Source: Bugulina stolonifera
Lineage: Eukaryota > Bryozoa > Gymnolaemata > Cheilostomatida > Bugulidae
DNA: 64,000 nt
Assembly (NCBI GenBank): GCA_935421135.1
Contig: OW285192.1
Location: 15,105,001 to 15,169,000, forward strand
Direction of reading: 5' to 3'
A program made the translations under genes and the position numbers. The stretch's first letter is position 1. Each line of letters starts with the position of its first letter. The notes under the pieces are model-generated. The model saw only the letters and a list, made by a program, of their open reading frames with translations, did no database searches and was not told where the DNA came from. Below, piece after piece: positions 1-12,775 of the stretch.

Positions 1-1961
1 AATGCTAATGTGCAGTGTTATAAACTAATAATAAATGATAGTGTTAATACTATCATCTAGTTTACAAGAATTTTCATAATAACATTTAGCTACCTAAAGC
101 TACCAAGCTTTCATCTTTTTGAACATTTACTCATAATAAAGCAAGGTTATTAGGAATTAGAGGTGGCTATTCAACAAGTGTCAGTACAATTCACTATGAC
201 ACAAAATCCAATGTACATTTACATGTATACTCGTATGTACATAGAAATATAGACTAGTGCCTACATGTGCCACCTGATATTGTTAATGTATTATTAGAGT
301 TACAAACGGTGAGCTATGCACATGTAAGTAGGCACATTTGTGCATTGTATAAATATGCAACAACAGGACACTGTGTAGAGGAAGGTTTTGCGAATAATAT
401 TAATAACTTGTAGTGACTGGAAATACAGTGATAGTGCATACAGTTGTCATTCTACATGTGCATATACTGTATTGTAGTCTGTCTAGTCGCTATACTTCAG
501 CATAGCATGCAGCAGAGCCATTGAGTATGGCTCTGGCATGCAGTAGTTAGAGGAGACAGTGGTAGGGCATATTATCATATCTATTCTACTTAGGCTAATT
601 GGTGTTTGTAGCCTATGCTGTATTAAAAGTTCATAGGTCATTCAACATAGGATGACAGAATTTTGATTAATGGGTTTATCATTAATTACTGTAATACCCC
701 TATTTTTGCAACAAAGTTTTGAGTTTTTGTTGTGGGCATAACTTTAAGTTACAAAATTAATATATGTATTCTTTTAGTTTCAACTGTGAAAATGCATTTT
801 ACTGGATTGACAACTCCAACATTTGAGAAAGTTCGCCTGATTTTTAGCTTTCTGTTGATATACAGCACTTGTTCAGTTCTCAAACGCTTTAATCAAAACT
901 AGATTGCGATTTACTTTGGGTCAACAGGCCTTGAATACAATTGTACTTGGCTAAAAACACAAAGATTGTGGTCAAGTTAAATATTACTAACAACTCGTTT
1001 CCTCTGTTATCAGAATGAAGCAAACGAGGCTGTTTTTGTACTGACAGTTATTTTTCTTGCACTACCTTAATCAGTCTTTCTTACTCATTGAGAATAACAT
1101 AAGCTGAATGAATTTAACCTCAACTCATTTGACTACATTAGGTCAAAGTAAGCAATTTTGAGCTTTTTCTGGGTATTATTCGGGTATTATTTGGTAAAAT
1201 TAAATTACGAGCTTAAACCTAGTGTAGTAACAATATAAAATCGATTTAGATAGTGCAAGAAAAAGTAACTGTCAGTGTGCTTTTAAAGCCAAACTAAGAT
1301 GCTTATCATATACATTTCCTTTAGAATTTTTTGTTCTGTGTTATCCATTGAGTTTTAGTTTTGTAGTTTTTCAGACAAGTTTTCACTCAATACTAATCCT
1401 TCTTTCGAAAAATGGTATGATTTGTGATTATGAAACAGTGTTATGTAAAATATTGCAAGCAGAATGAAGAAAGCTTCACTGGAATTGAAATGTTTTAGGC
1501 ATATTTATTTTTGGCTACTGTGAGGTGCCAACTGGATAAATCTTTATTCAATTTTGTACATGAATAAATATGAAATTTGCTATGCTATGCTATGCTATGC
1601 AAGTAGCAAGAAATAAAAAAGTATGAATTCCACAACAATAGACTTTTAAGTCAATTTGCAACCACTTTTTGTGATCCACTTGAGTGAATTTGAACTGTTG
1701 TTATTCCACCTCAACATGCCCCAAATAGCCTTAAATTGCCCCAGATTTCACCATAGAGCTTCAGCTTACAGCGCCCCCCAAACCCCCAGCTGTTGGGTCA
1801 CCTTTGCCATCTAAAATTGGTTGGAGACCCCCCTTTAAAAAAAATGAAAATCCGCCCCTGGAGACAACAAACGTAAAAACAATGCCTTTCATATAGTATA
1901 AGAACGTAGTGTCGGGCCTCTTTACATGGGTATAAAAGGCACTAAAAGACTTAGTAATTAT
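1..1961. other. AT-rich intergenic DNA, no gene recognised
   Basis: No open frame here has splice sites or family resemblance that I can support. The stretch holds a short (TATGC)n run near 1580-1600 and a small hairpin at 511-536. A T-rich region at 700-1400 shows no coding signal. The longest minus-strand frame (around 1761-2021) runs into the hAT element and looks random. Confidence 0.6.
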
Positions 1962-2498
1962 TAGGCCTGCAACGATGAATCGATAACGATTCTCGATACG
2001 ATTAATTTGCAGTATTTTCAATATCGATTCATTGCACTCAATTTTCGATTCTTGTTAAATATATACTTAGTCTTGGTAATTCCAAGTTATCACCATAGCA
2101 TGGTGGCAGAGCGCTCGCTTTACAAACGTGTGGTCATGAGTTCGAGTCTCAGTGAAGCACAATTTTTTTCTAGTAATTTTGTTGGCAATAAGTGGATAGC
2201 TATAAAATACATCATGGGCTAAGATGTATTACTAATATAAGCCTATAATTATATAAATGCCCCAAACATGCAATTTTTATTTGATATTCCACACAATTAG
2301 AAGGGTATGCTTCTGGAATCTACTCATTCTACTCTTTTTGGTGATTCTAAAATGGAATTATCAACTCAACTACTACAACTGACAGTGTTCTAAAATACTG
2401 TAACGTAAATGGTATCGAATCAAATCGAAAAAATCGAAAAAGTTAATTGGCAGAATCGAAAAAATCGAAACAGTATTTTGTGAATCGTTGCAGGCCTA
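1962..2498. mobile_element. Non-autonomous hAT-type DNA transposon with intact TIRs and target-site duplication
   Basis: The left end reads TAGGCCTGCAACGAT (1962-1976) and the right end (2484-2498) is its exact reverse complement, giving 15-bp perfect terminal inverted repeats. Both ends are flanked by the same 8 bp, GTAATTAT (1954-1961 and 2499-2506), which is the target-site duplication length made by hAT transposases. The subterminal sequence is rich in ATCGAT/AATCGAAA blocks in opposite orientation at the two ends. No transposase frame is present, so the element must have been mobilised in trans. It encloses a tRNA-like segment at about 2095-2165. Confidence 0.9.
2095..2165 (+). repeat. 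tRNA-derived (SINE-like) segment inside the hAT element
   Basis: A box A-like stretch (TGGTGGCAGAGCGCTC from 2101) is followed about 25 bp later by a box B-like GAGTTCGAGTCTC (2138-2150) and then by a T-run. The spacing suits an internal RNA polymerase III promoter. It does not fold into a convincing acceptor stem, so it is a SINE fragment or relic rather than a tRNA gene. Confidence 0.5.
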
Positions 2499-2506
2499 GT
2501 AATTAT

Positions 2507-3737
2507 CATACATGAATGTACAATGGTATATGGTTACGTAGAATGGATATAAACACATATATACACGTATGTAGACATTAAATGAATAGTTTTGACATGC
2601 AATATAGTTAAGTATGAGTACACGAGCAGCTAGGTATGAGAGTACAAATGTTAGATGAGTAGTGCTGTGGCAACTACTAGGCACTTAAGGTGCTATGAGG
2701 TTCATCCGGGTAGCTGGAGTCGTACACAAGTGTCCTGTACCATTACAATACATTATTCATAACTAAGAAAAATAAGATGCTGTAAAGTTTGGCACACAAC
2801 AGAAGGTAACTCCAGTCCAGTCATTGTATTTGTATATGTAGTAAGATGTAAGTAGTGAGTTATGATGTCTTCACACTAAGCATCGGACTTGAGTCTAGTT
2901 ACAAAGTCATGCAAAATCATACAGTGTACCTGTAGATAGATACCATGACATGCAATCCTACAGGAAGCCTATAGATCAATTCTCCACTGATAGTTGATAG
3001 ATAGTAGTATATCTCTTTCTGCTCATACGAAACACTTACATATACCCCTAATCAGTGATTATGTAGGGCCTTTGTGATCCAAGTGCCAGGCACAGCACAG
3101 TACAATTTGGCCAAGAAACTGCCGACCTACTTCTAACAAGTGTTGATTGAAGTCAGATACACAACCATATCTTTATGCCAGAGACCTGAATGTGCCGATG
3201 AGCTAGGAATGACTCGATTAAAAAGTTCTCAGCCGCTAACTATTTTGACTTAGATAGGGTGGCCATATTGTCATTTTCATTTGCAACGGGTGGTGGAGAT
3301 ACTTAAGGCATTCTACTGACCTAGATCCAGTTAGTTATTGTAGTTTCAGCGAGAGAACAACTTCTCTAGTGTAGTCAGTTACGTTGTGTAGGCCTACTAT
3401 TTAGTGTAAATCTATATTGTAATTTATACAAAACATTGCTATAAGTTGCCATGAGTTATAAAATACATGCAGAACCAACAGGAAATTTATCTAGTTTAGT
3501 GAGTGTAGTTGTATGTAGGTAAAGTACAACACTACATGTAATAAAGATGACTACACCATTTTCTAACAGTACACAGTACAGTACAATGTACATGTCCTTG
3601 TACATGTACATGCGTAATAATCTAATACACGAAGGTGAAGACTTTTGGCACGGGATGATGTCTGCCAACCCTACTGAGCAGTTATTGAGCTGAATATTCC
3701 ATGCTACATCAATTGATGTGCCAGATCTCTGCTGTTT
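2507..3737. other. Intergenic, downstream of the minus-strand gene ending at 3738
   Basis: No supportable gene. This is the 3' flank of the receptor-like gene on the minus strand. It contains ACATGTACATGT-type palindromes near 3590-3612. Short frames here look random. Confidence 0.5.
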
Positions 3738-5779
3738 TTATACTCTCGAGTCATCTTGTACTATAGGTGCAAATGTGGGATCTAATGCTGCAGTACTGAC
3801 ATCTACTGGATGGGACGTAGTACCACCGTTTCCATCTACAACACACAGAGGCAAAGGCTATCTCAATTGGCTTATGAGTGCCCATACTGTGGGCAAAATA
3901 CCATGTAACTGTACAGTTTTTGTATATATATATTTATGTACACACGTACACATGTAAGTCTTGAGTTTGAATCTCACCAGAGCATAACTTTTTTTCATTT
4001 TAGTAATTCACTAGTTTCTTAGCTACTATAAGATTAAGTGGATACGGATAGTTATACAATTCTAATCTGTAAGATTGCATACACAGTGTACCCACCTCAT
4101 TTGTTCCACTTTGAACACTGATGAGAACACAATAGTATAATATTTAGCATATTATACTCACCTTCTGATTCCTGCTGAGGTTGAGATTGAGAAACCATAC
4201 TATGACTTTCCTCTGCATGTGTTTTTTCACCACTGTCTGTCCCTGAAATAATATGCGATATACGTAGAATAAGGTCTTTGTCTACTGTTACTGTTTAACC
4301 CGAGTACAGTACATGCAAGTAGTATAGTCAGTGCAGATCTATTCTGACATGCCCTTACAAGTACAGTACATGTATGCGCAGCTGTTTAACAGTCAGACAG
4401 TTCTTCTCACCTTGGGAAAACTTCCGTCTTAGTCTTCCAATGCATCCATACAATAGACAGACTAGTGGTCTCCCATTACACCTCCTTACTATTTCCCCAG
4501 TAAAAAGGAGACCGATAAAAGCTGCTAAGATGCTGAGAGACACTGCCATAGCTATTGTCTTGTCATCTCTAGCTGAAGTAGATCTATCTTTTTCAGCTTT
4601 ACCTACATGTATATCTGGTGGGATGCTGTTAGAGGCGGCTGCTGCTTGTGTTGTAGTAGGAGAAGAGCTAGTTGTGGAGGTCTTTGTGTACTCAGTGACT
4701 ATTGATGCAGTAGCTACTGAAGAGGCTGTAGTTGGAACTCTTCTTTCGCAGCTACTTTCATAGAATGCTGTATTGAAAATACATAATAGTCTGGATTTGA
4801 TGGAGTATAAATGTATACGAGTCTCACAGTCAACTCAAAACAACAATGTAGATACCATAACCAGTTTATACCCATAGGAGTTGTATTTTCATGCATAGTA
4901 AAGTCCTGAATGGCATATACATTGTATTATAGTAACAGTATTGTTAGAAAATTTCTACAGGTAATATTTTGGAAAGATTCTTATGGGGACAGGTATTGAA
5001 AAGGCACAGTAATAACTAATAAGCAAGTTTGTAGTGATTAGTATTTGGTGTTATTTCCTCATAAAACTTTTTTGATAAGCAAATTGGGAGAGGACAATTT
5101 TGAATTATATTCATAGTTATTATAAATGAATAACATAGCAATGAAATACAAGATTATTTATTGTGGTTATATTATACAACAATGTGCATACCTTTACATC
5201 TGCGTTTACAGCTTGCTTCACTCCTCATTCCAATATAGGAACCAGTTTTAACTCCATTACAGATGGAATTACAAGCGTCAAACTGTTTACGTTCCAGAAT
5301 GTAGAAACAAGCACCTGGAGGAGCATCTATTCCTATTTGGACACAGTCCATTCTGGTGTAGTGAGTCAGATTACCTGAGCACCTGTACATGTATAATATT
5401 CTCTGCACACTGTACATAGCAGATTGGACAATTATGCAATAGCAATAGCATATTATGTAGTGGTTGTTCTTTCCTTTTTTTCTTGGAACCTAGCAATAAC
5501 AGACCATAATATTATTGATTATTCTCAAATCATTAGACAGGAAGTGCAGTCATGTAGTTTTTGGTAGAACACTTTTTAATAAGCAAATAATTCAAAGTTT
5601 ATTCATGACAAAAATACGCAACTTTCTATCTTGTGACAAAAATAAATGAATAGAAACTTACATCACTGTCATTTGAGTGCTCAACCCTCTGGTGAGCTCC
5701 ACCAGAAGACATAGTACCATGTACATGAATGCTATCCAGGTAATAAGCTTCCGTGCTAGCATGTACATTGTAGAACCTG
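3738..5779 (-). CDS. Receptor-like type I membrane protein with seven-cysteine ectodomain (paralogue B, 5' part unresolved)
   Basis: The supported exons on the minus strand are 5382-5192, 4767-4411, 4242-4162 and 3835-3738. They join in phases 2/1/1/1 and end in TAA. The first encodes a cysteine-rich module starting CSGNLTHYTRMDC, with seven Cys in about 63 residues. The second encodes FYESSC, a Ser/Thr-rich stalk, a transmembrane helix (AMAVSLSILAAFIGLLF) and a basic stop-transfer segment. The last two encode a short acidic, Gln/Ser-rich tail ending DDSRV. A further exon, about 5779-5664 with a GTAAGT donor, probably belongs upstream. In one frame it resembles the paralogue (a VH...SI pattern), but its exit phase does not fit the next exon, so a small exon is missing. 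I do not recognise the family; the Cys spacing is not a clear TNFR, EGF or Kunitz pattern. The 4096-4162 region carries a clean GTGAGT donor. Confidence 0.65.
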
Positions 5780-8700
5780 TAGCAATAATCATAAGATTGT
5801 CAGACATGTAAATACAGATTAGTGTTTGTGTAAATGTGCTATTCACTTTCTGCCGCTGCTTATTAATTGAGCAAAAAAAGTATGTGCAGGGTAAGGGGAG
5901 GGAGAGGCAAAGCATAATTTATCAATAAACGGTAATAGACGCCACTTTAGAATAATCAGTGTAGTATACATAGGCCTACACTCTTTATCTACACTAACAT
6001 TTAGAAAGTTTACAAAGTGAAGCGGTTCATTATTTAGAAATAATAAAACAAATAGTAAACTGTATGTAATTATTATTTATTTGAGGTAGATCTCCTACAT
6101 TTTATATTTAAGTAAATTTTGTAATATTACCTTATTAATCTGTAGGGTAAGATGTTGGAAGTTTGTGTTTCAGGTTTGGGATTCCATTACTCAAGCGGTA
6201 ATTTATAGGCAAAATTATTATCCATAACAGAAATTCCCACCATAATGGAATTTCCGATGTAACCCTCGGTAGCCCAGGCCCTCTCCCTCTGAACTGGACC
6301 ACATTCTATACTACTTAATTTATGTTTTTGAACAGGATGTATTCATGGTGCATGTAGAATTATCTACCCATCTACAGGTATTTAGCAATTTACTTTGACC
6401 ATCATTTACCTTAGATGTAAATACATTATATTATCATCTAAGTAATATACGTATAGGTGTGCGTGTGTGCATTCATGAGAAACAAATAATCATGTGCAGC
6501 GTGTATAATTGGGAGGGACAAGTGAAGGGAGAAACAGTGTTCTCATTTTTTGATGTTGATAAAATATAGACTGAGGTCCAGTCTCAACTTTCAATGATGA
6601 AAAGATGTGTACAGGTACAGTAGTTGCATGAAATGATTTACAAGTGTTTAGTTAGTGACATGATTCAATCACCTTCTACAGTCTACAGCATACATGTATA
6701 ACATTAGGGCTGGAGATGGCATGAATGAACCATAAAAGTAGAAAGGTGATACAAGAATAGAAATAAATAAATATGCTCTAACATTTCAAAGCAAAAAAGC
6801 AAGACAGACATAGAACAAAATGGCTAAAATAAGGCAAATTGATTTGTACATCTTCTACAAAAATGACCTTGTTAAATTTCCCATTCATTTGTTATGTTAT
6901 ATTATCATGTTTCAACCTATGCAGTGGGCTGCATACTTGCTTTGGAGATTCATCTACCGTGTAAAAAATAAAGGTGGAGACACATGAAAGCAGCATCTAG
7001 GTCTGCATCACATACAATTGTAAAGTTGTGCATGAATGGCAAGCCGTATTCCTAGCAAACTTAAAAGGAAATGGCACGCTAGGTACATACAAAATAAATC
7101 TGGCAAAATTTACACATCTAGTGGCTTTTTCAACCAAACTTACTCCATCATAATCATTGCAGCTATCTTCCCAGGCTTGAAAGTTGAAACTCTGAAGTTT
7201 ATATGGAAAATAAATAAAGATGTTCGTTGGTCAAGCAAAACAAAATTTAAAATCTACACAAATACCTAGACCACGATGACACAGGTTCATTAGCCTAATG
7301 CAAAATCATAATTTGTATAATGTCAACTACATCAGGTAAATAAGGTGTACCATAAGTAATAAAAGGCTAGATGTGGGGTCTGAGCTTGTTGTACTAGTAG
7401 TTACTGGGTAAACATTTTAAATCTCTTGGGGAAGCTCTGACAATCATGGAAGAGAAATCTGGATTACTAATAGAACACACCAGCCCCTAATCCGCTGCAG
7501 GATTAAATAGCGTACACTCACCATTCATCTAGACCTAATCAGCCCTGAACATGACCAGCTGCGGAGTTTTAGAAAACAAAATACATTGTAACTAAGAATT
7601 TTGTTAATTTTGGAAAATACTTCACACATACTACTCTAACTCTAACAAAATTCATATTAATTTGTGCATGGCCAAAGTATGATAGGATCTATAGTCCTTA
7701 GACTTGCAGTTAACCTTTACTTGGGGGAAATACATAATTATTTTGTGCACTAGTATAGAATACATTGAACATACACACCTGAACTTAGCTGCAGTAGGTG
7801 ACTATATGATGCTGGTGATAAGACTAAGACAGAAAGCCGCTCTTACTGTATTTGGTAATTAGCTACTACATAGTACACCTCTGTTCTTCTCTAGCACAGC
7901 TAAGCAAATGACATGGTTCAGATATTTACATGTGTATTATCTCATATATTAGTCATATAAACATCCCAAGTGTTTGCTTATTGCACAGTTTAAGCTACTG
8001 GTCTTTCTTACTGGTTTCCAACTACTCATGGAACTTTCCAGAGTGTTGCACCATGATAGAGCAAGTACCAAGATGAGAATGGTGGTTGGAAACAGCTCAG
8101 CCAATGCATGTTCTATTTACCACACTACAGTATGCTATCAATGTATGATGATGAAGATTAGGACCAGATATGTTTCCAGAAACAGAGAAAATAGATGGGA
8201 GCTGAACCTTGTATTCCAATGGCCTCTAGTACCAGCCTAGGTAGCAAATAAAAATGTGACAAGAGGACTACTTGGTAGGCAGAAGCAGCAACATGTACAT
8301 GTACATGCCGGAGTCAAAAGAAACCATCCCAGCTCATTGAAACACTCAAGTTTTTTTCTTGTAAAGTCTCTTTGTGTTTGCCTAAGGCCGGTGCGTTTGT
8401 AGCATATACAGTAGAAGTGGGCTGGAGAAACATTTACCAAGTTGGACTGTGCCTGAAGCTTAGGTCATGAAGACATCTCAAGACAAAGACAAAAAGCTGT
8501 GATCTAGAACAAGATATGCTTGTCTGTCCAAGAAAGTCCCTTAATTTTTTGTTATGCTAAATAGTTCTTCAAAGAATATAATGTTGCAATGTAGCTAGAT
8601 AAAACCAAATTAATCCTCACGCCCCAATAAAAAATCAAAGCAGAAGTAATCCTACATGTATATGTATATTGTAGTACTACATTTATAAAAAGGTAAGGAA

Positions 8701-9382
8701 TTGGGATGCATCACACACTTCCTTGGAATCTGATCTTTCGCATATTAAAATTTCTTGAGCACTACACAAGAAGCATTTCAGATTTTAATTTCTGGTTGAT
8801 GACGAGGAACAGTGTACTGACATTTTTAGATAGTACACATATACACTGTATATGTAGTTTTGATAGCATGCAATATCAATAAATACATGTAGCAGGTTAG
8901 GAACAAAGTGTAATTTACAAAATAAAACAACAAGACAACTATAAGTTTGAGCATATAATAGTAATAATCATAATAATGATAATAATAATAACATCCATGG
9001 TGCCAAACACAATTCTTTAACGAGGCTACCCAATAGCAGAGCTAATCGATGGGCCACACGGCTCATAGAGCTGGATTTTATTGTAGTTTGATATGATACA
9101 GAGAGAAAACCTTCTACTAGCCAGAAATATTATGTGCAGTTAACAGCACCGTAGGTTTACTATTACTTTTAATTGACTGCACAAAGTATTTGGGAAACAA
9201 CAATATAAAGCTATTTACATTAAATATAAACTGTTAACTACTGGCAGTTTTGGCTATGCTGCTGTATAAACTATGTATAAAGCACATATATTATTATGAA
9301 TTATTGGCAGCATGCAAGACAGTGTGGTCCCATGAACACGGTATAGGCCAGTAAGTATTTGATTGATCAGCTTGCCCTTCAG
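5780..9382. other. Intergenic between the two receptor-like paralogues
   Basis: This stretch must hold the missing 5' exons of paralogue B, its promoter and the 3' flank of paralogue A. I could not find exons with continuous phase. There is an AT-rich (AAT)n-like microsatellite at about 8955-8995 and an open but unconvincing plus frame at 7974-8240. Confidence 0.4.
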
Positions 9383-12300
9383 TTATAAGTAATTTTCTGC
9401 AACTCCTTCAAAGTCTCCGGGTCTTTCTTCTCCGACATCATCTGCAGCTAGAGAATCTGTAGCAGTTTCTCCCTCTACATTAACAACGCATGTGGCCACA
9501 AAAGTAAAACAGATAAAAAGTACTAACCATTACAGATGGAACACCATAATAAACATATTATATTCATTTTTAGTATAATACAGCATAATGCAGTAGAGCT
9601 ACCTTTGTACCATTTATGTGTTTGTGAATAAAACTTTGCAACAACATACTATGGGAAATTATAGGCATGGATATGGCATACTAACAAACAATGCAGGGTG
9701 AAACACTAATTTGCAAATAATTATAGCACTCTATATCCTACAATAAGAGAAAAACAGGTTAGGTAGGTATAAGCTTCACTTCCCATGACAGATAAGAGCA
9801 TTTGCAGCACTAAGGTCTGTGAAGCAATTGATTAGGAAATTAAATTTATAGTCTACTTATATTATTATTTATATTTTTTATGATAGATACCTGGAGTGAT
9901 CTGAATCATGTACTCCATATTTTGTTCTACCGCCAATGGTGCTACCATTTCTGCAATGTGTAATAATTGTATGGGTACATAAAATATCAAATTAATATGT
10001 CTGACTTTTAAAAATTAAAGTGTACGGAATAGTATGGCCTTGTAAGTTTTGGTATAATCTAATACAGTGTAATGGCATACGTACATGTACATGTAACAAT
10101 ATTTGAAATATTATTTGGTCATATCTTATATTGGTAGAACCTGCTATTACCTATATTATTATCACCATTTTCACCGTCTCCACGATTCTGGACGTGTTTT
10201 CTCCTGTAGCACTTCTTATGATATTTTATAATCAGAATGACAGCACCGACTACAATCAAGCTTCCTAATGCTAATGCAACCCATGAAGCTAGTTTGTCCC
10301 AATTTGCAGAAGAGACATCAGCCAAATCAGTCTTTTTATTGACCGCTAACGGTGCACTACTAGACGTGGATACTGATAGAGTTGTGTTAAGAACAGACTT
10401 AGCTGTAGAAGTCAATGCCGTTTCAGTGATTTGCGATTTAGTAGTGACTGGAGAGGCTGTAGATGGAATGATCTCTTTACAGCTACTGTCATAGAACTCT
10501 GAAAAGAAAGCAGGTTTACACACTCTGAGTATGCATAAGCCACCTCATACATATGAAGTTATCCTCTCCTGTCTTTACAAAGAATAAAATAGAGAGAGCA
10601 ATGGGCACCGGTGAACATTGCATATATATAGCATACATTGTATCCAAAGCACACTTTTGTCTCGTCACTAGTACAGTATTTGCTTTATTCTGAATTCATA
10701 CATAGTGTTACATGTACATGTTTATTATAATTATATAATAATGCAGGCATACCTTTACATCTGCTTTTACAGCTTGCTTCACTCCTCATTCCAATATATG
10801 AACCAATTCTTCCTCCATTACAGATGGAATTACAAGTGTCAAACTGTTTACGTTCCAAAATATAGAAACAAGCACCTGTTGGAGCATCCATTCCCATTCT
10901 GCCACAGTCAATTTTGGTGTAGTGAGTTAGATTGCCTGAGCATCTGTGTTTTAGAGCAGCATGAATGTTTCACAACATTAATACATGTATAATGTGTCAA
11001 ATAGCGTACATGTGATTTTATACAAATAGCAGAAACTCTAATATGCTAGGTTCAACTAAAAGCATTTCTTGAGTGACATAAGAACTTACTCTAAGATTGC
11101 CGGAATGTTCACTGCTCCCATTTCACCAATCATCCCCACGAGAACTGACATTGAGCAGAAATATGGGAGAGTACATATGCGTGCCATGTATGCATGTGAC
11201 ATCATCATGTTCCAAACATGCACTTGCGCATTTATATGATCTCTGCAATAGCTTCAAACTGCAACATGAAATAGACACAACTACATAAGCATAATCACTA
11301 TTGATACATGTACATATGTGTCGTACTTACAGCTGCTATAAAAAAGTAAGTAATTGTGTACTACAAAAGGTAATACCATTCCACCTTATTTACAAGTTGT
11401 GAGTGACCTAAACTTGTAGACTCAGTTTTATAGAACACCTATGCTCATTGGCTTATACCATACACGTACATGTTATGTTTGGTTTGATGTAGAGTTTCCA
11501 TTCATCATCATGTTGCTGTAAAGTTTTCAATTATTCATAATGCACAACAAAGCTAGTGTTAGCAGCACAGGTACAGCTATTTACACACCAAGCTCCCAAA
11601 GCCATCAAATAATATCTATAAAGCATAAGAACATACTCTGGAGCTGCAAGGAATTGATAGAAACTGTATTTACAGGGTGTCTTGAGTTGATATGAAGAAC
11701 TGCACTACTGGTACAAGTGGGGAATGTATGTAGATGGACTATATTATACGCTATACAATACTGCTGTACGCTACTTGCACATGCCACAGAACTAGGCTAA
11801 GCAAGGCTGAAAATAGAATTCATTTCCATAACATGCAGGACCAGATAAATAATGTGCTAGTTTACAGGGAAAATCAAATACTAGTAAACTAGTTTAGTGA
11901 AACAAAATTAATTTATCAAACAATTTATTAGTAAGGTAGAACTCGATATGAAAGTAAGTATAGTTAAGATGCTTATAAAGATAATAAGTGTGTTTCTAAT
12001 TATTGCTTCCACCCATCAACAACAGTACAAAATTATTACCCAAAACCATTGCTGAGTTATGACTTACTCTCCCATATTGTAGACAGCTGGTACTAAAAGA
12101 TAGTTAGTACACATATATATATGGAATATCATAACATACTGTACTGTATATTGCAATCTATTAGTTTGGTACAGAGAAAATTCTAACATCCTGGTCATTT
12201 GAACAATTGGTAACAACTTATTTCTTAAATAATAATAAGATATTGCTTGAACTTTGAGCACATGATAATTATTCGGCTTGTAAAGACTTACCCTGTGCTT

Positions 12301-12775
12301 TGAGAGAGCCAATGTGGTATACTGTATCTTGTATATCTATTGTAGAGTATCAGCTTCTTGAGTTTGTTACCGGCTGCTGAGAAGTAATCTTGAGAATTCC
12401 AGTGAAAACTCTGATAACAGGTATGACACAAGTTTAGACTATGAACTATAATTATTACACTATTACTGTGCATCTACATGTATATTATACAATGTATACT
12501 ACTATTATCACCGCGTGACAATGTATTATATTATAATATAATATAATACACTTTTATATTATATTACATTACATTGTGTTTTCATTATTATATTAAATTA
12601 TATTACCTTTTAGTATTTTATACAACAATTGTGTTATGTAGTGTTATGTTATATAATTGAACTCCCTATACTAAAGTGTACACTGGGTACGTACCTGAAA
12701 ATTGATACAACTGCTTCCAAAGACAGAGACTACAGCAGAAATGTTTTCAGACTGACTGTGACTGGTAGTATATTG
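9383..12775 (-). CDS. Receptor-like type I membrane protein with seven-cysteine ectodomain (paralogue A)
   Basis: Eight minus-strand exons join with continuous phase: 12775-12695, 12410-12292, 11707-11637, 11144-11090, 10943-10753, 10498-10151, 9950-9891 and 9474-9383 (TAA). They give 338 codons plus any missing N-terminus. In order the protein has an extracellular region without known motif (includes VFGSSCINFQ and YSIPHWLSQSTG), the seven-Cys module (CSGNLTHYTKIDC...), FYDSSC, a Ser/Thr-rich stalk likely to be O-glycosylated, a transmembrane helix (WVALALGSLIVVGAVILII), a basic KYHKKCYRRK anchor and an acidic tail ending ENYL. The start codon and signal peptide were not found; they should lie between 12776 and about 14200. 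It lies directly downstream of the IAP-like gene on the same strand. The family is unrecognised. Membrane topology is inferred from the helix and the positive-inside charge. Confidence 0.75.

Noticed and set aside
5658..5915. Hydrophobic frame as a signal or membrane exon of paralogue B
   Set aside because: The same DNA read one base over resembles the paralogue A exon pattern, and the hydrophobic reading has no counterpart there. The frame is unresolved, so I made no membrane claim.
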